Below, piece by piece: positions 9,274-18,761 of a stretch of 64,000 nucleotides of DNA. Position 1 is the stretch's first letter; each line of letters begins with the position of its first letter. This DNA is from Candidatus Hodarchaeota archaeon (lineage in GTDB: Archaea > Asgardarchaeota > Heimdallarchaeia > Hodarchaeales > Hodarchaeaceae): assembly GCA_016840285.1 (NCBI GenBank), contig JAEOSR010000153.1, positions 1-64,000 of the forward strand. Reading direction: 5' to 3'. The position numbers were made by a program, and so were the translations under genes. The notes beneath the pieces were generated by a model, which worked only from the letters and a program-made list of their open reading frames with translations, had not been told where the DNA came from and searched no databases.

Positions 9274-9592
9274 TTGATAACATCACTTTGTATTTAATTC
9301 AACATCACGAATTGAATGAGACCAATTCAATAGAAAAATATTTTGTTGAATTATTTGGATTATGTTTTCAAAAAGCTTACTTATAATATGGTACTTGTTT
9401 ATCAGTTTAAAAAGTAACAAAATTAATAAAGATGAATATTGTTTGTTTAATGGCCCTTTATATGTATCTATACGGTTTTATATACAGTCTATCTAAAGGG
9501 TTTGGTCAAGAGATAAAACCAACATGAAGAAGATACGTTATCTGTTTCCTCAAAGAACAGAAAATGATCTATTCTTTAAATGGTGAAATAAA
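9274..9592. other. AT-rich divergent intergenic region
   Basis: These 319 bases separate the phospholipase-like gene from the surface-protein gene at 9593. They must hold both promoters. I see a TATA-like box at 9476-9484 and a 20-codon ATG reading frame at 9523-9585 that ends just before the 9593 start. No repeat or structured RNA was recognised. Confidence 0.5.
9476..9484 (+). promoter_or_regulatory. Candidate TATA box for the surface-protein gene
   Basis: TTTTATATA lies about 110 bases before the TTG at 9593 in a very AT-rich stretch. If used, the transcript would have a leader of roughly 80 bases. In such AT-rich DNA this could be chance. Confidence 0.3.
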
Positions 9593-10576
9593 TTGAAAAG
9601 AGGATATGAAAGAATATTTTTAATCTTAGTTTTTACACTTTGTTTGGTAGCTGCTGCTTCTATTAATGTAGCAGCCGATAAAGTGTCAAACCCCGAGATT
9701 CTAATCCATAACGGGTCAGGAGCATACCACAGAACAGGTAATCTTACTGACACAGCAGAAGATTGGGGTTATGAAGTAACTGAAGTAAAGAGTGTTAACG
9801 ACTCAATACTTAAGAACGCAGACATTCTAATCCTGAATGCCAATGATCTCCTTTATGACAATGAATCAGATTGGATCCAAGAATGGTGGGAAGATGGATA
9901 CTCCAAAACAGTTTGGGTCGCTGGTGATAGCGATTATGGTGGCTACTTCGACTACGTCCCCTTAGACTCACTTATTGTTGAATTAGGTGGCCATATGATT
10001 CTCCAAGATGATGCTCTTAGTGACCCTCAGAGTAATGATGGAGCGGCTTATCGTGTTCTATCAAATGTTACCAACTCTGACTATTCTACCAACATAACTA
10101 AGGGTGTCAGTAAAGTCGTTACACACAGTCCTTGCCCTGTTGCCCCATATGATGGTGGAGTCAACGGTAAAGGGGACTTTGTGACCTGGGACTCCTTGGC
10201 TAAAGCTGACTGGATTTTGAACTCTTCTCCCGCAGCACAAGTTCTTGATCAGGACTTTGACGACGATAATATATGGGAAGGCTACGCACCACTATCTAAT
10301 GGGTCTGTGGCCACTGTTGGTATCGAATGGGGTTTAGGAACCGAAGAATTGTCTAAGTTAATCGTTTCAGGTGAAGCAATCTTCTCTGATGGCGAAGCAA
10401 TGTTTGCAGATAAATCAGAGAACGAGAAAATTGACATTGACGCCATTGAGTTAGTCAAAAACCTTCTAGAATGGGGAACGCCTGAAGCAAAACCTGGAGC
10501 AGCTCCTGGTTTTACCGTCGTACCATTCTTCCTTGCTTTGGCTATCGTCGCAGTTTTGGTCAGAAAGCGCCGATAA
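9593..10576 (+). CDS. Secreted surface protein with PGF-CTERM-like anchor
   Basis: This 327-residue exported protein has a signal peptide (hydrophobic 9-27), then an alpha/beta domain starting NPEILIHNGSG with repeated strand-helix units (ADILILNAND, KTVWVAGDSDYGG) that resembles the class I glutamine-amidotransferase-like fold seen in extracytoplasmic archaeal proteins. No catalytic Cys-His pair is evident. The tail is PGAAPGF, a hydrophobic helix and RKRR, matching PGF-CTERM sorting signals. The start is TTG, chosen for the GGTGA seven bases upstream. It precedes an ABC importer but ends in a T-rich terminator, so a link to transport is only possible. The protein at 40104 has a similar layout. 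Confidence 0.6.
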   Translation: MKRGYERIFLILVFTLCLVAAASINVAADKVSNPEILIHNGSGAYHRTGNLTDTAEDWGYEVTEVKSVNDSILKNADILILNANDLLYDNESDWIQEWWEDGYSKTVWVAGDSDYGGYFDYVPLDSLIVELGGHMILQDDALSDPQSNDGAAYRVLSNVTNSDYSTNITKGVSKVVTHSPCPVAPYDGGVNGKGDFVTWDSLAKADWILNSSPAAQVLDQDFDDDNIWEGYAPLSNGSVATVGIEWGLGTEELSKLIVSGEAIFSDGEAMFADKSENEKIDIDAIELVKNLLEWGTPEAKPGAAPGFTVVPFFLALAIVAVLVRKRR

Positions 10577-10580
10577 ACAT

Positions 10581-10609
10581 CCTCCCCTCTCTTCTTTTTT
10601 TTATTTTTG
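10581..10609 (+). terminator. Pyrimidine/T-rich terminator
   Basis: A CT-rich stretch directly after the 10576 stop ends in runs of eight and five T, the usual archaeal termination signal. Confidence 0.55.
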
Positions 10610-10840
10610 CTGTAAGAGACAATCACAATAGAATTATGTCTTAATTTATTCAAAGTAAAATAGTTCATTTGAGAAACTCTTTCTGAGTTTCAGTTATAGA
10701 GAAATAGACAGATTAATAAAGATTCTTCTTGCAGAGTCCTACTAAGGGTTCAATTGGCTGAGTTCATTCGTCAAAGAAGAAATTCTTGATTAGAGAGTAG
10801 ATTTAATAAATAACGCTTCAACTAAAGGAGGCTTATGCAA

Positions 10841-11917
10841 ATGGTCGAAGTTCGTTTAGAAAATGTGACAAAAAAATTTGGTGATGTTTTAGCAGTAGAT
10901 GATGTGTCTTTTAAAGTACGTGAAGGCGAAATTTTAACCTTACTAGGTCCATCGGGGTGTGGAAAATCGTCCACGTTACGTACCATTGCAGGATTCTACT
11001 ATCCTGATGCAGGAGCCATATATTTTGGGGATAAAGATGTTACAAATCTTCCTCCACAGGATAGGAACACTGCTATGGTTTTTCAAAATTATGCTTTATG
11101 GCCTCACATGTCTGTGCGTAATAACGTCACCTATGGGTTAAAATTAAGAGATGTTACCAAAGAAGATCAGAATAAACGCGCTAAAGAAGCGTTAAAAATG
11201 GTTCAAATGGAAAAATTCATCGATAGGATGCCCAATAAACTTTCAGGTGGTCAACAACAGAGAGTTGCTGTCGCACGGTGTTTAGTGGTAAATCCAGATG
11301 TCCTGTTGATGGATGAACCATTATCAAATCTTGATGCCAAATTACGAATTGAAACACGTAGAGATATTCGAGATTTGGTCAAAGATTTAACGTTAACAGC
11401 AATTTATGTTACTCATGACCAGGAGGAGGCTTTAAGCATCTCTGATTTCATCATCGTAATGGATGAGGGGAGGATAAGACAGCGAGGGAAACCCCGAGAT
11501 GTATGGGAACGTCCAGCAAACTGTTTTGTAGGCACATTTATTGGTGAAGCGAATCTGTTAAGCTTTCCAGTTCAATCCGTTACAAACGGTACTGGTGTAT
11601 TGAAAATTACTGATACAGATCGCATATTAAAGACCATGTACGGTGTTGAACTTGAAGAAGGAGGGGAGGCAAGAATAGTATTACGACCCAATAGATTTAA
11701 GATTGAATTGGAGGAAGATAAAAGTGCAAATCAAATTCCTGCGAATGTTAGAGTAATGATGTATCTTGGAACGTATGAGAGGATTACAGCAAGATTAAAC
11801 AATGGTAGTGATCTAATTATCTATAATGATGAAGGAGTTCCCTTGGAGATCGGCCAAGATATCTTTTTAAGGGTGAAACCTGAAGATGTTTTTGCATTCG
11901 GCCCAAAAGCATATTAA
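10841..11917 (+). CDS. ABC importer ATP-binding protein
   Basis: This nucleotide-binding subunit energises uptake by the permease at 14155. Numbered from an upstream ATG at 10835 it shows Walker A GPSGCGKS (38-45), a Q-loop Gln in VFQNYALWP, the signature LSGGQQQR (136-143), Walker B LLMDEP (157-162), the H-loop YVTHDQEEA and a C-terminal TOBE-like domain. This is the CUT1/PotA/FbpC type. The ATG at 10841 is preferred because GGAGG (10827-10831) lies nine bases before it but only three before 10835. It opens an operon with the genes at 11953 and 14155. The substrate is not readable from this subunit. Confidence 0.9.
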   Translation: MVEVRLENVTKKFGDVLAVDDVSFKVREGEILTLLGPSGCGKSSTLRTIAGFYYPDAGAIYFGDKDVTNLPPQDRNTAMVFQNYALWPHMSVRNNVTYGLKLRDVTKEDQNKRAKEALKMVQMEKFIDRMPNKLSGGQQQRVAVARCLVVNPDVLLMDEPLSNLDAKLRIETRRDIRDLVKDLTLTAIYVTHDQEEALSISDFIIVMDEGRIRQRGKPRDVWERPANCFVGTFIGEANLLSFPVQSVTNGTGVLKITDTDRILKTMYGVELEEGGEARIVLRPNRFKIELEEDKSANQIPANVRVMMYLGTYERITARLNNGSDLIIYNDEGVPLEIGQDIFLRVKPEDVFAFGPKAY

Positions 11918-11952
11918 ATTTATAGTTACATGATTTTAAGGAGATAAAAAAT

Positions 11953-14082
11953 GTGAAACAAAGTCAAAAAAGAGTAATTCTAATTGTAAGCGCAATCTTT
12001 GCTGCTTATTTATTCGGAGCTGTTGGTAATATCAGCTCTGTGATTGGTACGGTTAAGAAACCCCAAGCGACATTATTTGCCGTAACAAGACACGATTTCA
12101 CTATTTACGACAAATATGAAAAGCGTTTTAAGGAACTTTATCCAGAATGTGGCGATATCCAATGGCTAGAGCTCGCTGATGTGTCTGCATGGAAATCAGC
12201 AATCCAAAGTCCCAATTACAACATAGATATCTTATGGGGTGGTGGCCCGACATTCTTCAACGTTTTGGCTGATGAGGATTTAATACTACCGATTCAAGAT
12301 GCCACTCTTACATCATTTCTTGATGATAATGTCCCAGAGGAAATGGCTGGCGCTGAAATGAGTCGAAAAGAGAGTGGTGAGTATCTATGGGTAGCTGCTG
12401 CAGTCTCATCATTTGGTTTTACTGTCAACCATAAAAACTTGGAAAGTTATGGTTTGGAAGTTCCAAGAAGCTGGGAGGAGCTAGCTTCTCCTGATTACTT
12501 CCTGGGGACAACACAACATGCTATAGGAATGGGCGATGCTCCTGAGACAACCTCCAACACTAGAATCTATCAGATAATCCTGCAAAAGTTCGGTTGGGAA
12601 GCAGGGTGGGATATCCTAACACGAATGCACGGAAACTCAAAGATCTATGAGGCAGGTTCTGGAGCAACCCGGGACTCTGTTGTCACAGGTGAACAAGCGG
12701 TTGCGATGACTATTGATTTCTATGGATATCAAGCACAAGTTCAGAACAAGGATTGTGAATATATTCTTCCAGAAAATCAAACTTACATAAACGCAGACCC
12801 CATTTCGGTGGCATCATCTACTGCAAATCGGGATTTAACTGAAAAATTTGTTGAATTCGTGATGTCGGTTGAAGGCCAAGCCATGTGGCTAGATGATACG
12901 ATCAATCGTATTCCAATTCTTTATGATGCGTTTGAATATGCCAAAACAGAATTTGACAACGAACGTTCAGATTTAGAAAAAATATTTCTTAATCTCAACA
13001 CTTCCGCACAAAGTATTGATTTTAGTGAGGATATAGCCCTTTCAATTTTTGATGCAATGCGATTCCACTGCCATGGCGCATACACAAAGTCCCAAGAATA
13101 TTTATACGATACTTGGGGCGATCTCGTAGATCAATATCGGAAAGGGAGAATTTCTGAAGCAGAATTTCGTTCACTTTCCCGCGAAATGAGCGACCCGCCT
13201 GTAACATTAGCGGAAATGCAAGAAAAAGAAGCTGCTTATGTTGTTGATCCAAATCTTAGGGATAAGATTATCAATGACTTCAAAACAGCAGCTCTAGAGC
13301 GATATGCAGCAGTCAAAGAGAGCATTGTAAAAGAGGTTAATGATTTCGATGATAAAGGATCTTATTTCGATGAATATAAGGTAGAAATAACTAGCCCTAC
13401 AGAAGGATCTACTGCCAGTGGTACCACAACAATAAAAACAAATACAGTAGCATATGGTGATTGGTCATATGTGTATGGTATATCCAGTATGGCTTTTTAT
13501 GTTGACAACGAGCTTCTCGAGAATGTGACCACTGCACCATATGAAGCTTCTTGGGATACAACTGGAGCAGCATCAGGATCACACATTATCAGAGTAGTTG
13601 CCCAAGAGGTTACTGGAAGGCTCACAACTGATATGATCCAAGTGAATATTGGTACAGCCTCATCATTTCCTTTATTGAATATTACTACTCCAGCAAATGA
13701 CAAAGTTTTTGACAACGCAACATCTATCACAATTGATGCAACTGCAGAACAGGCTGGTGATTTCCAGATAGACTACGTGACTGTCGAAATTGTCGGTTCA
13801 AGTGGACAAGTCATGAATAGAAATGTGACCTCAGGATTTGCTGACATTAGTCTTGAATGGGATATTACTAAAAGTCTCAGTGGTAACTATACAATTTTCG
13901 CTATGGCATTCTATGAAAACAGTAATACCCAGTATAAATCTGTGAAGATATTTATCCAGAGGCCGATAAAGGAATCGAAAGCCCAAGACGGGCCTGGGTT
14001 TGACTATATTAGTGCAGCACTAGGAATTGCCGCATTACTTGGCATTTCAATATTTTTCAATAGAAGAAGAAGAAAGAATTAA
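11953..14082 (+). CDS. Membrane-anchored ABC substrate-binding protein with Ig-like domains
   Basis: This 709-residue lipid-facing receptor captures the solute outside the cell. It has an N-terminal signal segment (about 8-27), an extracellular solute-binding family 1 domain (about 35-340; FbpA/PotD-like features), a helical linker, two bacterial-Ig-like domains (about 478-570 and 575-665) and a C-terminal GPGF, hydrophobic helix and RRRRKN, like a PGF-CTERM anchor. The GTG start has AAGGAG eight bases upstream. The extra Ig-like stalk is unusual for a binding protein and may lift it from the membrane or S-layer. Iron or another small anion complex is a guess from family resemblance. Confidence 0.85.
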   Translation: MKQSQKRVILIVSAIFAAYLFGAVGNISSVIGTVKKPQATLFAVTRHDFTIYDKYEKRFKELYPECGDIQWLELADVSAWKSAIQSPNYNIDILWGGGPTFFNVLADEDLILPIQDATLTSFLDDNVPEEMAGAEMSRKESGEYLWVAAAVSSFGFTVNHKNLESYGLEVPRSWEELASPDYFLGTTQHAIGMGDAPETTSNTRIYQIILQKFGWEAGWDILTRMHGNSKIYEAGSGATRDSVVTGEQAVAMTIDFYGYQAQVQNKDCEYILPENQTYINADPISVASSTANRDLTEKFVEFVMSVEGQAMWLDDTINRIPILYDAFEYAKTEFDNERSDLEKIFLNLNTSAQSIDFSEDIALSIFDAMRFHCHGAYTKSQEYLYDTWGDLVDQYRKGRISEAEFRSLSREMSDPPVTLAEMQEKEAAYVVDPNLRDKIINDFKTAALERYAAVKESIVKEVNDFDDKGSYFDEYKVEITSPTEGSTASGTTTIKTNTVAYGDWSYVYGISSMAFYVDNELLENVTTAPYEASWDTTGAASGSHIIRVVAQEVTGRLTTDMIQVNIGTASSFPLLNITTPANDKVFDNATSITIDATAEQAGDFQIDYVTVEIVGSSGQVMNRNVTSGFADISLEWDITKSLSGNYTIFAMAFYENSNTQYKSVKIFIQRPIKESKAQDGPGFDYISAALGIAALLGISIFFNRRRRKN

Positions 14083-14104
14083 TTCTTTCTTCTCCCATTT
14101 TTTT
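14068..14104 (+). terminator. Palindrome plus T-run inside the ABC operon
   Basis: A perfect 26-base palindrome (arms 14068-14080 and 14081-14093) spans the end of the binding-protein gene and is followed by seven T at 14098-14104. It resembles an intrinsic terminator and lies 50 bases before the permease start. It could lower permease expression relative to the binding protein, or stabilise the 3' end of the upstream mRNA. Confidence 0.5.
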
Positions 14105-14154
14105 CCAAAAAAATTAAGGTTATTCTATAGATAAAAACGAAGGAGATTACTTAA

Positions 14155-16488
14155 GTGGGATTTTCATTATCTTCGATTTCCAAAAGCTTCCAAAAGCTTA
14201 GATTCGAGCTGGGCCGAGGCCCCTCATTGTTCATAACGTTCCTGTTCATATTTTTTGGTATTTTCCTCATTATTCCGATATTTACAATTATGTTTTGGTC
14301 TGTTACAAGCTCAGGAGACGTTTTTTCTGATTTAGCAGGTTTTTTCGGTTATGTACTTGGTCAAAATCCCACTGACTACCTCTTCAAGCCTTTCTTTGAC
14401 ATATTTCTAGATGAAAGCATTTGGGGGGGTAGTTTTAATACTAGAGTAGCGTTTGAAAACAAATCAACCATTGCAGCAGTTTGGTTATGGAGTTTTTTGG
14501 GGATTATCATACTTGTATTTGCTTATTATCGTTATATTCGACCAAAAGCAAAAACTCAAGAAAGTTTCTTGGGTAAATACCTTGGTTGGCTCCTATGGGG
14601 TTTTCTTTTTATTGCTTTAATTGGTTTCATTTTTTATTTTTGGACAGAACTCAAAATGATTTTTGATGAACCAATTCCAGGTGGAGGGACGAAAATCATA
14701 ATTCAGGGCCCCAATATGGGAGCATTACTCAATAGTCTCCTAATAGCACTTGCTACAACCGTTCTATCAACAGTATTCGGTGTTTTCTTTGCTTTTATTA
14801 TGGCACGATACTCTTTCCCAGCAAAAGATTTTTTTAGACCTTTTCTCCTTCTTCCATTAATAATTCCACCATTTGTATCAATTATTGGATTCCATCGAAT
14901 TATGGGTGAGACTGGCATTCTAAACATTTTTCTATACGATCTGTTTAATACTCGAATAGTGTTAGGTGGATCAGTTGGAATTGTGTTTGTACAATTTCTG
15001 CATTTCTACACCCTAGTTTATTTGAACGTTTATAGTTCATTAGTCAATATTGATCCAAGTCTTGAAGAATCTGCAGAAAATTTAGGCGCTAAAGGGTTTA
15101 AACTTACCCGCTCAATTACAATTCCATTAGCAATGCCAGGATTAGCTGCTGGTTCCATTTTAGCATTTATTTTAGCTATTGAAGATCTCGGAACACCTCT
15201 CATTTTTAGTACCTTACAAACTGGGGATAAATTTGAATATATGCCAACCTTGATATTTCATAACCTCATAAATTTAACACCAAGAGCAGAATTGGGATAC
15301 ACGGTTATTGGAAAGTATGCAGCTTTATCTGCGATCCTAGTAGTTGTCGCTGTTATCGGATTTATCATTATTAGACGATTTGTTTCCTTACGACATTTTG
15401 CTATGATCTCCAAAGGGAGAGTAGGAGAACCAAGAACATCACCAGCTAGTAACACCTTAGCAATAGTAATAATCCTTATTTTAGTAATATTTCTGCCTAT
15501 CGCACTGATACCTCACATTGGAACAATGATCTACGGACTGGGAGAGGATGGTTTCCTAATTTTCGTGTTTCTCGGGGTCATCATTGTTGCTAATATCGCC
15601 ATATTCTACTATTTAATAAGGGATCGTAATGGATCTGAACGAATTCCTGGCATCATTCTTCTTTTAGTAGGAATAGCGGTCTTTATAATCAGCGGTATTA
15701 TATCTGTATTGAGTTACATCACAGAGACTCAACCAGGATTTAGAACATTTCTTGCGTATTTCGGTATTGGAGAGGTTCCAAGTCAAGCACAGGCGTTTAG
15801 AGAGGGGATATTGACATCTCTCTGGAATATGTTTCTCTATTCTTTCATAGCAACTCTTATAATCGTTATCATTGCCACAATCACAGCATATCTTCTAGCA
15901 AGAAAGAATTTCCCAGGCAAAGAGCTCCTTGATACTATTGTGACACTCCCCCTAGCTATTCCCGGTATCATCATTGGTTTTGGATATTTTATAATGTTCT
16001 ATAATCAACCCATTCCTATAATCCAAGATTGGTTTAATCCCGCTTTCAATCCAGTACCACTCTTAATTATTGGTTATACAGTAAGAAAATTCACATTTAC
16101 AATTCGTGCGGCGTTTGCTGGCATGCAACAAGTAGATGTTCAATTAGAAGAGGCTTCTTTCAATCTTGGGGCAAGCCGACTTAAAACACTTAGAAGTGTT
16201 ACAGTACCTATGATAGCAATCAGTGTCTTCGCTGGGGGATTGATTTCTCTAGTCTACTGCATGTCAGAAGTCTCTACAACAATAATCCTCTTAGATTATA
16301 CTTTTGATAAGAGCAAATTTGGCACCGCTACATGGAAAATCTGGGATATCTATGGTGATCCCCTTCCTCAGTTTGGTTATCCAATGGCCGCTGTTCTAGG
16401 TATCATCTTAATGTTTATTCAGGCAGCTTCAATATTTATGACCAATGTCATACTGAAAAGCAGATCTGAAGCACTTACGGGTATTTAA
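14155..16488 (+). CDS. ABC importer permease, double-length (FbpB/ThiP type)
   Basis: This 777-residue membrane protein contains both transmembrane halves in one chain. Each half ends in an EAA loop that contacts the ATPase: EESAENLGAKGF followed by TIPLAMPG in the first half, and EEASFNLGASRL followed by TVPMIA in the second. There are about 14 hydrophobic helices, with an extra pair near the N-terminus and another between the halves. Fused permeases of this kind occur in ferric-iron, thiamine and phosphonate importers. The GTG start has AAGGAG about nine bases upstream. With the two preceding genes it makes a complete importer. Confidence 0.88.
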   Translation: MGFSLSSISKSFQKLRFELGRGPSLFITFLFIFFGIFLIIPIFTIMFWSVTSSGDVFSDLAGFFGYVLGQNPTDYLFKPFFDIFLDESIWGGSFNTRVAFENKSTIAAVWLWSFLGIIILVFAYYRYIRPKAKTQESFLGKYLGWLLWGFLFIALIGFIFYFWTELKMIFDEPIPGGGTKIIIQGPNMGALLNSLLIALATTVLSTVFGVFFAFIMARYSFPAKDFFRPFLLLPLIIPPFVSIIGFHRIMGETGILNIFLYDLFNTRIVLGGSVGIVFVQFLHFYTLVYLNVYSSLVNIDPSLEESAENLGAKGFKLTRSITIPLAMPGLAAGSILAFILAIEDLGTPLIFSTLQTGDKFEYMPTLIFHNLINLTPRAELGYTVIGKYAALSAILVVVAVIGFIIIRRFVSLRHFAMISKGRVGEPRTSPASNTLAIVIILILVIFLPIALIPHIGTMIYGLGEDGFLIFVFLGVIIVANIAIFYYLIRDRNGSERIPGIILLLVGIAVFIISGIISVLSYITETQPGFRTFLAYFGIGEVPSQAQAFREGILTSLWNMFLYSFIATLIIVIIATITAYLLARKNFPGKELLDTIVTLPLAIPGIIIGFGYFIMFYNQPIPIIQDWFNPAFNPVPLLIIGYTVRKFTFTIRAAFAGMQQVDVQLEEASFNLGASRLKTLRSVTVPMIAISVFAGGLISLVYCMSEVSTTIILLDYTFDKSKFGTATWKIWDIYGDPLPQFGYPMAAVLGIILMFIQAASIFMTNVILKSRSEALTGI

Positions 16489-16549
16489 CTCTAAGGATTT
16501 TGCATAAGATCAAGCTATTACAATCGTAGAGAAACTTAAATATGTGTTA

Positions 16550-16591
16550 AACAACACTGTTGTTAGCCAATAATCTATACATTAATGTATA
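16550..16591 (+). promoter_or_regulatory. Two perfect palindromes before the EEP gene
   Basis: AACAACACTGTTGTT (16550-16564) is a perfect 15-base palindrome around a central C. TATACATTAATGTATA (16576-16591) is a perfect 16-base palindrome touching the ribosome-binding site. A TATA-like CTTAAATATG sits at 16535-16544. The arrangement suggests operators over the transcription start of the gene at 16605. Confidence 0.4.
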
Positions 16592-16604
16592 AGAGGAATA
16601 TAGT

Positions 16605-18560
16605 ATGAAAAAGTCTCAACTCAAAATACTAATGGGTTTTTCGATATTTTTGATATTTGTTAATCCTTTTTCATTGTCAAATGGCATGTATTCTACTCCT
16701 GATAGGATAGCTGCGGAGAGCAACCCTCCTACGGTGACCATAATTAATCCAGCTCAAACAACTATAGGAGATACCGTTACTATTCATTTTGATGCAACTG
16801 ATGAAAGTAGTGTTGTTGATTATGAAATACAGATCGATAGTGTCGCAGTAAATCGTGAGGATATAATTCGAAAAAACAATAACTTTATTTATTATTGGAA
16901 TACGGATGCAGAAACAGCTGAGGCACATACTCTGAAAACCCGAGTAAAAGATGAGTTTGATAATTGGGGAGAAGCAGAAATGACAGTTACGGTAGATACA
17001 AGCTATGAATCAGGTGTATTTAAAATCTTGAATTGGAATATCGATGGGAATCGTCAAGATGATAGCCGTTGGATTCCAGTTGTAAAAGCAGAAAATGCTG
17101 ACATTATGTTTTTAGATGAAATTGGCCCTTGGACTGATAATCCAGGTGTATTTACCAATTCATTGAACGAATTAAATGATTACTTTTCAGACGAGGAGCC
17201 TTATGCTGCAGAGTTTGAATCGAGTGGAAGGATTGTAGAAGGTCATTCCATCTGGAGTCGTTATCCCATTGTTGATGTAGAGAATATTGAACATGGAGTT
17301 TTTGACAATGGTACAGATTACGAACTATATAGAGATGCTCTTCACGCTATCATCGAAATAGGGGAAACTTATGTTCATTTTGTAGGAATCCATTTGAAGT
17401 GCTGTGATAATTTTGATATAGACCGAGAAAATGACATGGAAGCTCTTATCAATTTTATTGACTCTCTAGGCCATGTTCCAGTGATTTTCCTAGGGGATTT
17501 CAACTCGTTTTCCCCTTATGATGTTGGCGATGTCGCTCCCAATCCTGGTACCAACTTAGGTGCTAACTTAGGAATAGGTCCAATAACAATGTTATTAAAT
17601 CAATCCCACCCTCTGGCTCCGAAAAATCATACTTGGATCGATGTTTTTCGTGAATTAGACCCTCATGATCCTGGTTTCACTTGGTACGATGATCAATATA
17701 AAAGTAGAATTGATCATATTTTTTTAAATGAATTTTTCTCTGATAAATTGATTAATACAACAGTTTTTGATACCCCTTCAGAACAAGGTGTCTTCTCAAG
17801 TTCAGATCACCGCACTCTAGATGTTTTCATAAACATGGATGCATCGACATCTGACCTACGACCCCCAACTAGAGTTTACAAGGTTACTGGCACAATGATT
17901 GATACTTCAGGAGTTGAACTAACGTGGGCTCCAAACAACGAATCTGACCTGTCACATTATAGCATATATCGAAATGAATCGTTTATGTCTCAAGAACTCA
18001 CCAACGAATATGAAGATGATAACTTACTTCCAGATACCTATTATTATTACCATGTTTCAGCAATAGACACTAATGATAATGAAGGATCCAAATCGTTTCC
18101 GTTAATTGTAAACACCGCTTATGGAGTATGCAAAAAACCAACTGCCCCTGTAGTTCAAGGATCTGGAGCTAAAGGGAAAATTACTTTAACTTGGGAAGTG
18201 GATGATACTGGTGGGCTCCCTATATTGGCTTATGCCATTAAACGGCGTTATTATGATCCTTCAATTAAAATAGAAGCCGATTTTCCAAGAGGACGAGCAT
18301 TTGGGAATGAGACAACTTTCATTGATCCCATGGTTGTCGGTGGTAGGACTTATAGATATCTCGTTATAGCGATAAACGAATTGGGGGAAAGTGATGTTTC
18401 TAATGTGGTAGAGGTCACAGTAGAAGAAGCTCCACCAACAACTACGGAAGAAACTGCTGAGGAACAATCCTCTCCTTATAGTATAAGTTCATTATTCCTT
18501 GGATTAGTCTTTATTGTACTGATAACGGGGAATTTTCGACGAGGACGTCGTAAAAACTAG
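16605..18560 (+). CDS. Secreted endonuclease/exonuclease/phosphatase-fold protein with Ig and FnIII domains
   Basis: This 651-residue exported hydrolase has a signal peptide (about 9-27), an Ig-like domain (about 42-130), an EEP domain (about 140-415) and two fibronectin III-like domains (about 418-610), then a membrane helix and a basic tail. EEP catalytic motifs are all visible: LNWNIDG, MFLDEIG (metal Glu), FVGIHLKC, GDFNS, SRIDHIF and SSDHRTL. The fold covers DNases, sphingomyelinases and phosphodiesterases; the substrate is unknown. Surface location suggests use of external nucleic acid or phosphodiesters. It is a single-gene unit with two palindromes in its leader. Confidence 0.8.
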   Translation: MKKSQLKILMGFSIFLIFVNPFSLSNGMYSTPDRIAAESNPPTVTIINPAQTTIGDTVTIHFDATDESSVVDYEIQIDSVAVNREDIIRKNNNFIYYWNTDAETAEAHTLKTRVKDEFDNWGEAEMTVTVDTSYESGVFKILNWNIDGNRQDDSRWIPVVKAENADIMFLDEIGPWTDNPGVFTNSLNELNDYFSDEEPYAAEFESSGRIVEGHSIWSRYPIVDVENIEHGVFDNGTDYELYRDALHAIIEIGETYVHFVGIHLKCCDNFDIDRENDMEALINFIDSLGHVPVIFLGDFNSFSPYDVGDVAPNPGTNLGANLGIGPITMLLNQSHPLAPKNHTWIDVFRELDPHDPGFTWYDDQYKSRIDHIFLNEFFSDKLINTTVFDTPSEQGVFSSSDHRTLDVFINMDASTSDLRPPTRVYKVTGTMIDTSGVELTWAPNNESDLSHYSIYRNESFMSQELTNEYEDDNLLPDTYYYYHVSAIDTNDNEGSKSFPLIVNTAYGVCKKPTAPVVQGSGAKGKITLTWEVDDTGGLPILAYAIKRRYYDPSIKIEADFPRGRAFGNETTFIDPMVVGGRTYRYLVIAINELGESDVSNVVEVTVEEAPPTTTEETAEEQSSPYSISSLFLGLVFIVLITGNFRRGRRKN

Positions 18561-18761
18561 TTTGATCTCTGAATAGCTATATCTTATAGAAATTCTTTTT
18601 ACATTAGAAATGAGTATTGGTCGTGAAGGTGATAATTAAGAGATAATTTCTCTAAATTGTCCCATATGATGAGAACGACGGTCTCCCGAGATCTATGAAT
18701 CAGGTTAATCTGATTCTTAGGGTTAATGACGAGAGTTGCACTTACTGACATATAGGAAATA

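Noticed and set aside
9523..9585. 20-codon leader peptide before the 9593 surface gene
   Set aside because: It has no clear ribosome-binding site and its end overlaps the ribosome-binding site region of the main gene; likely chance.
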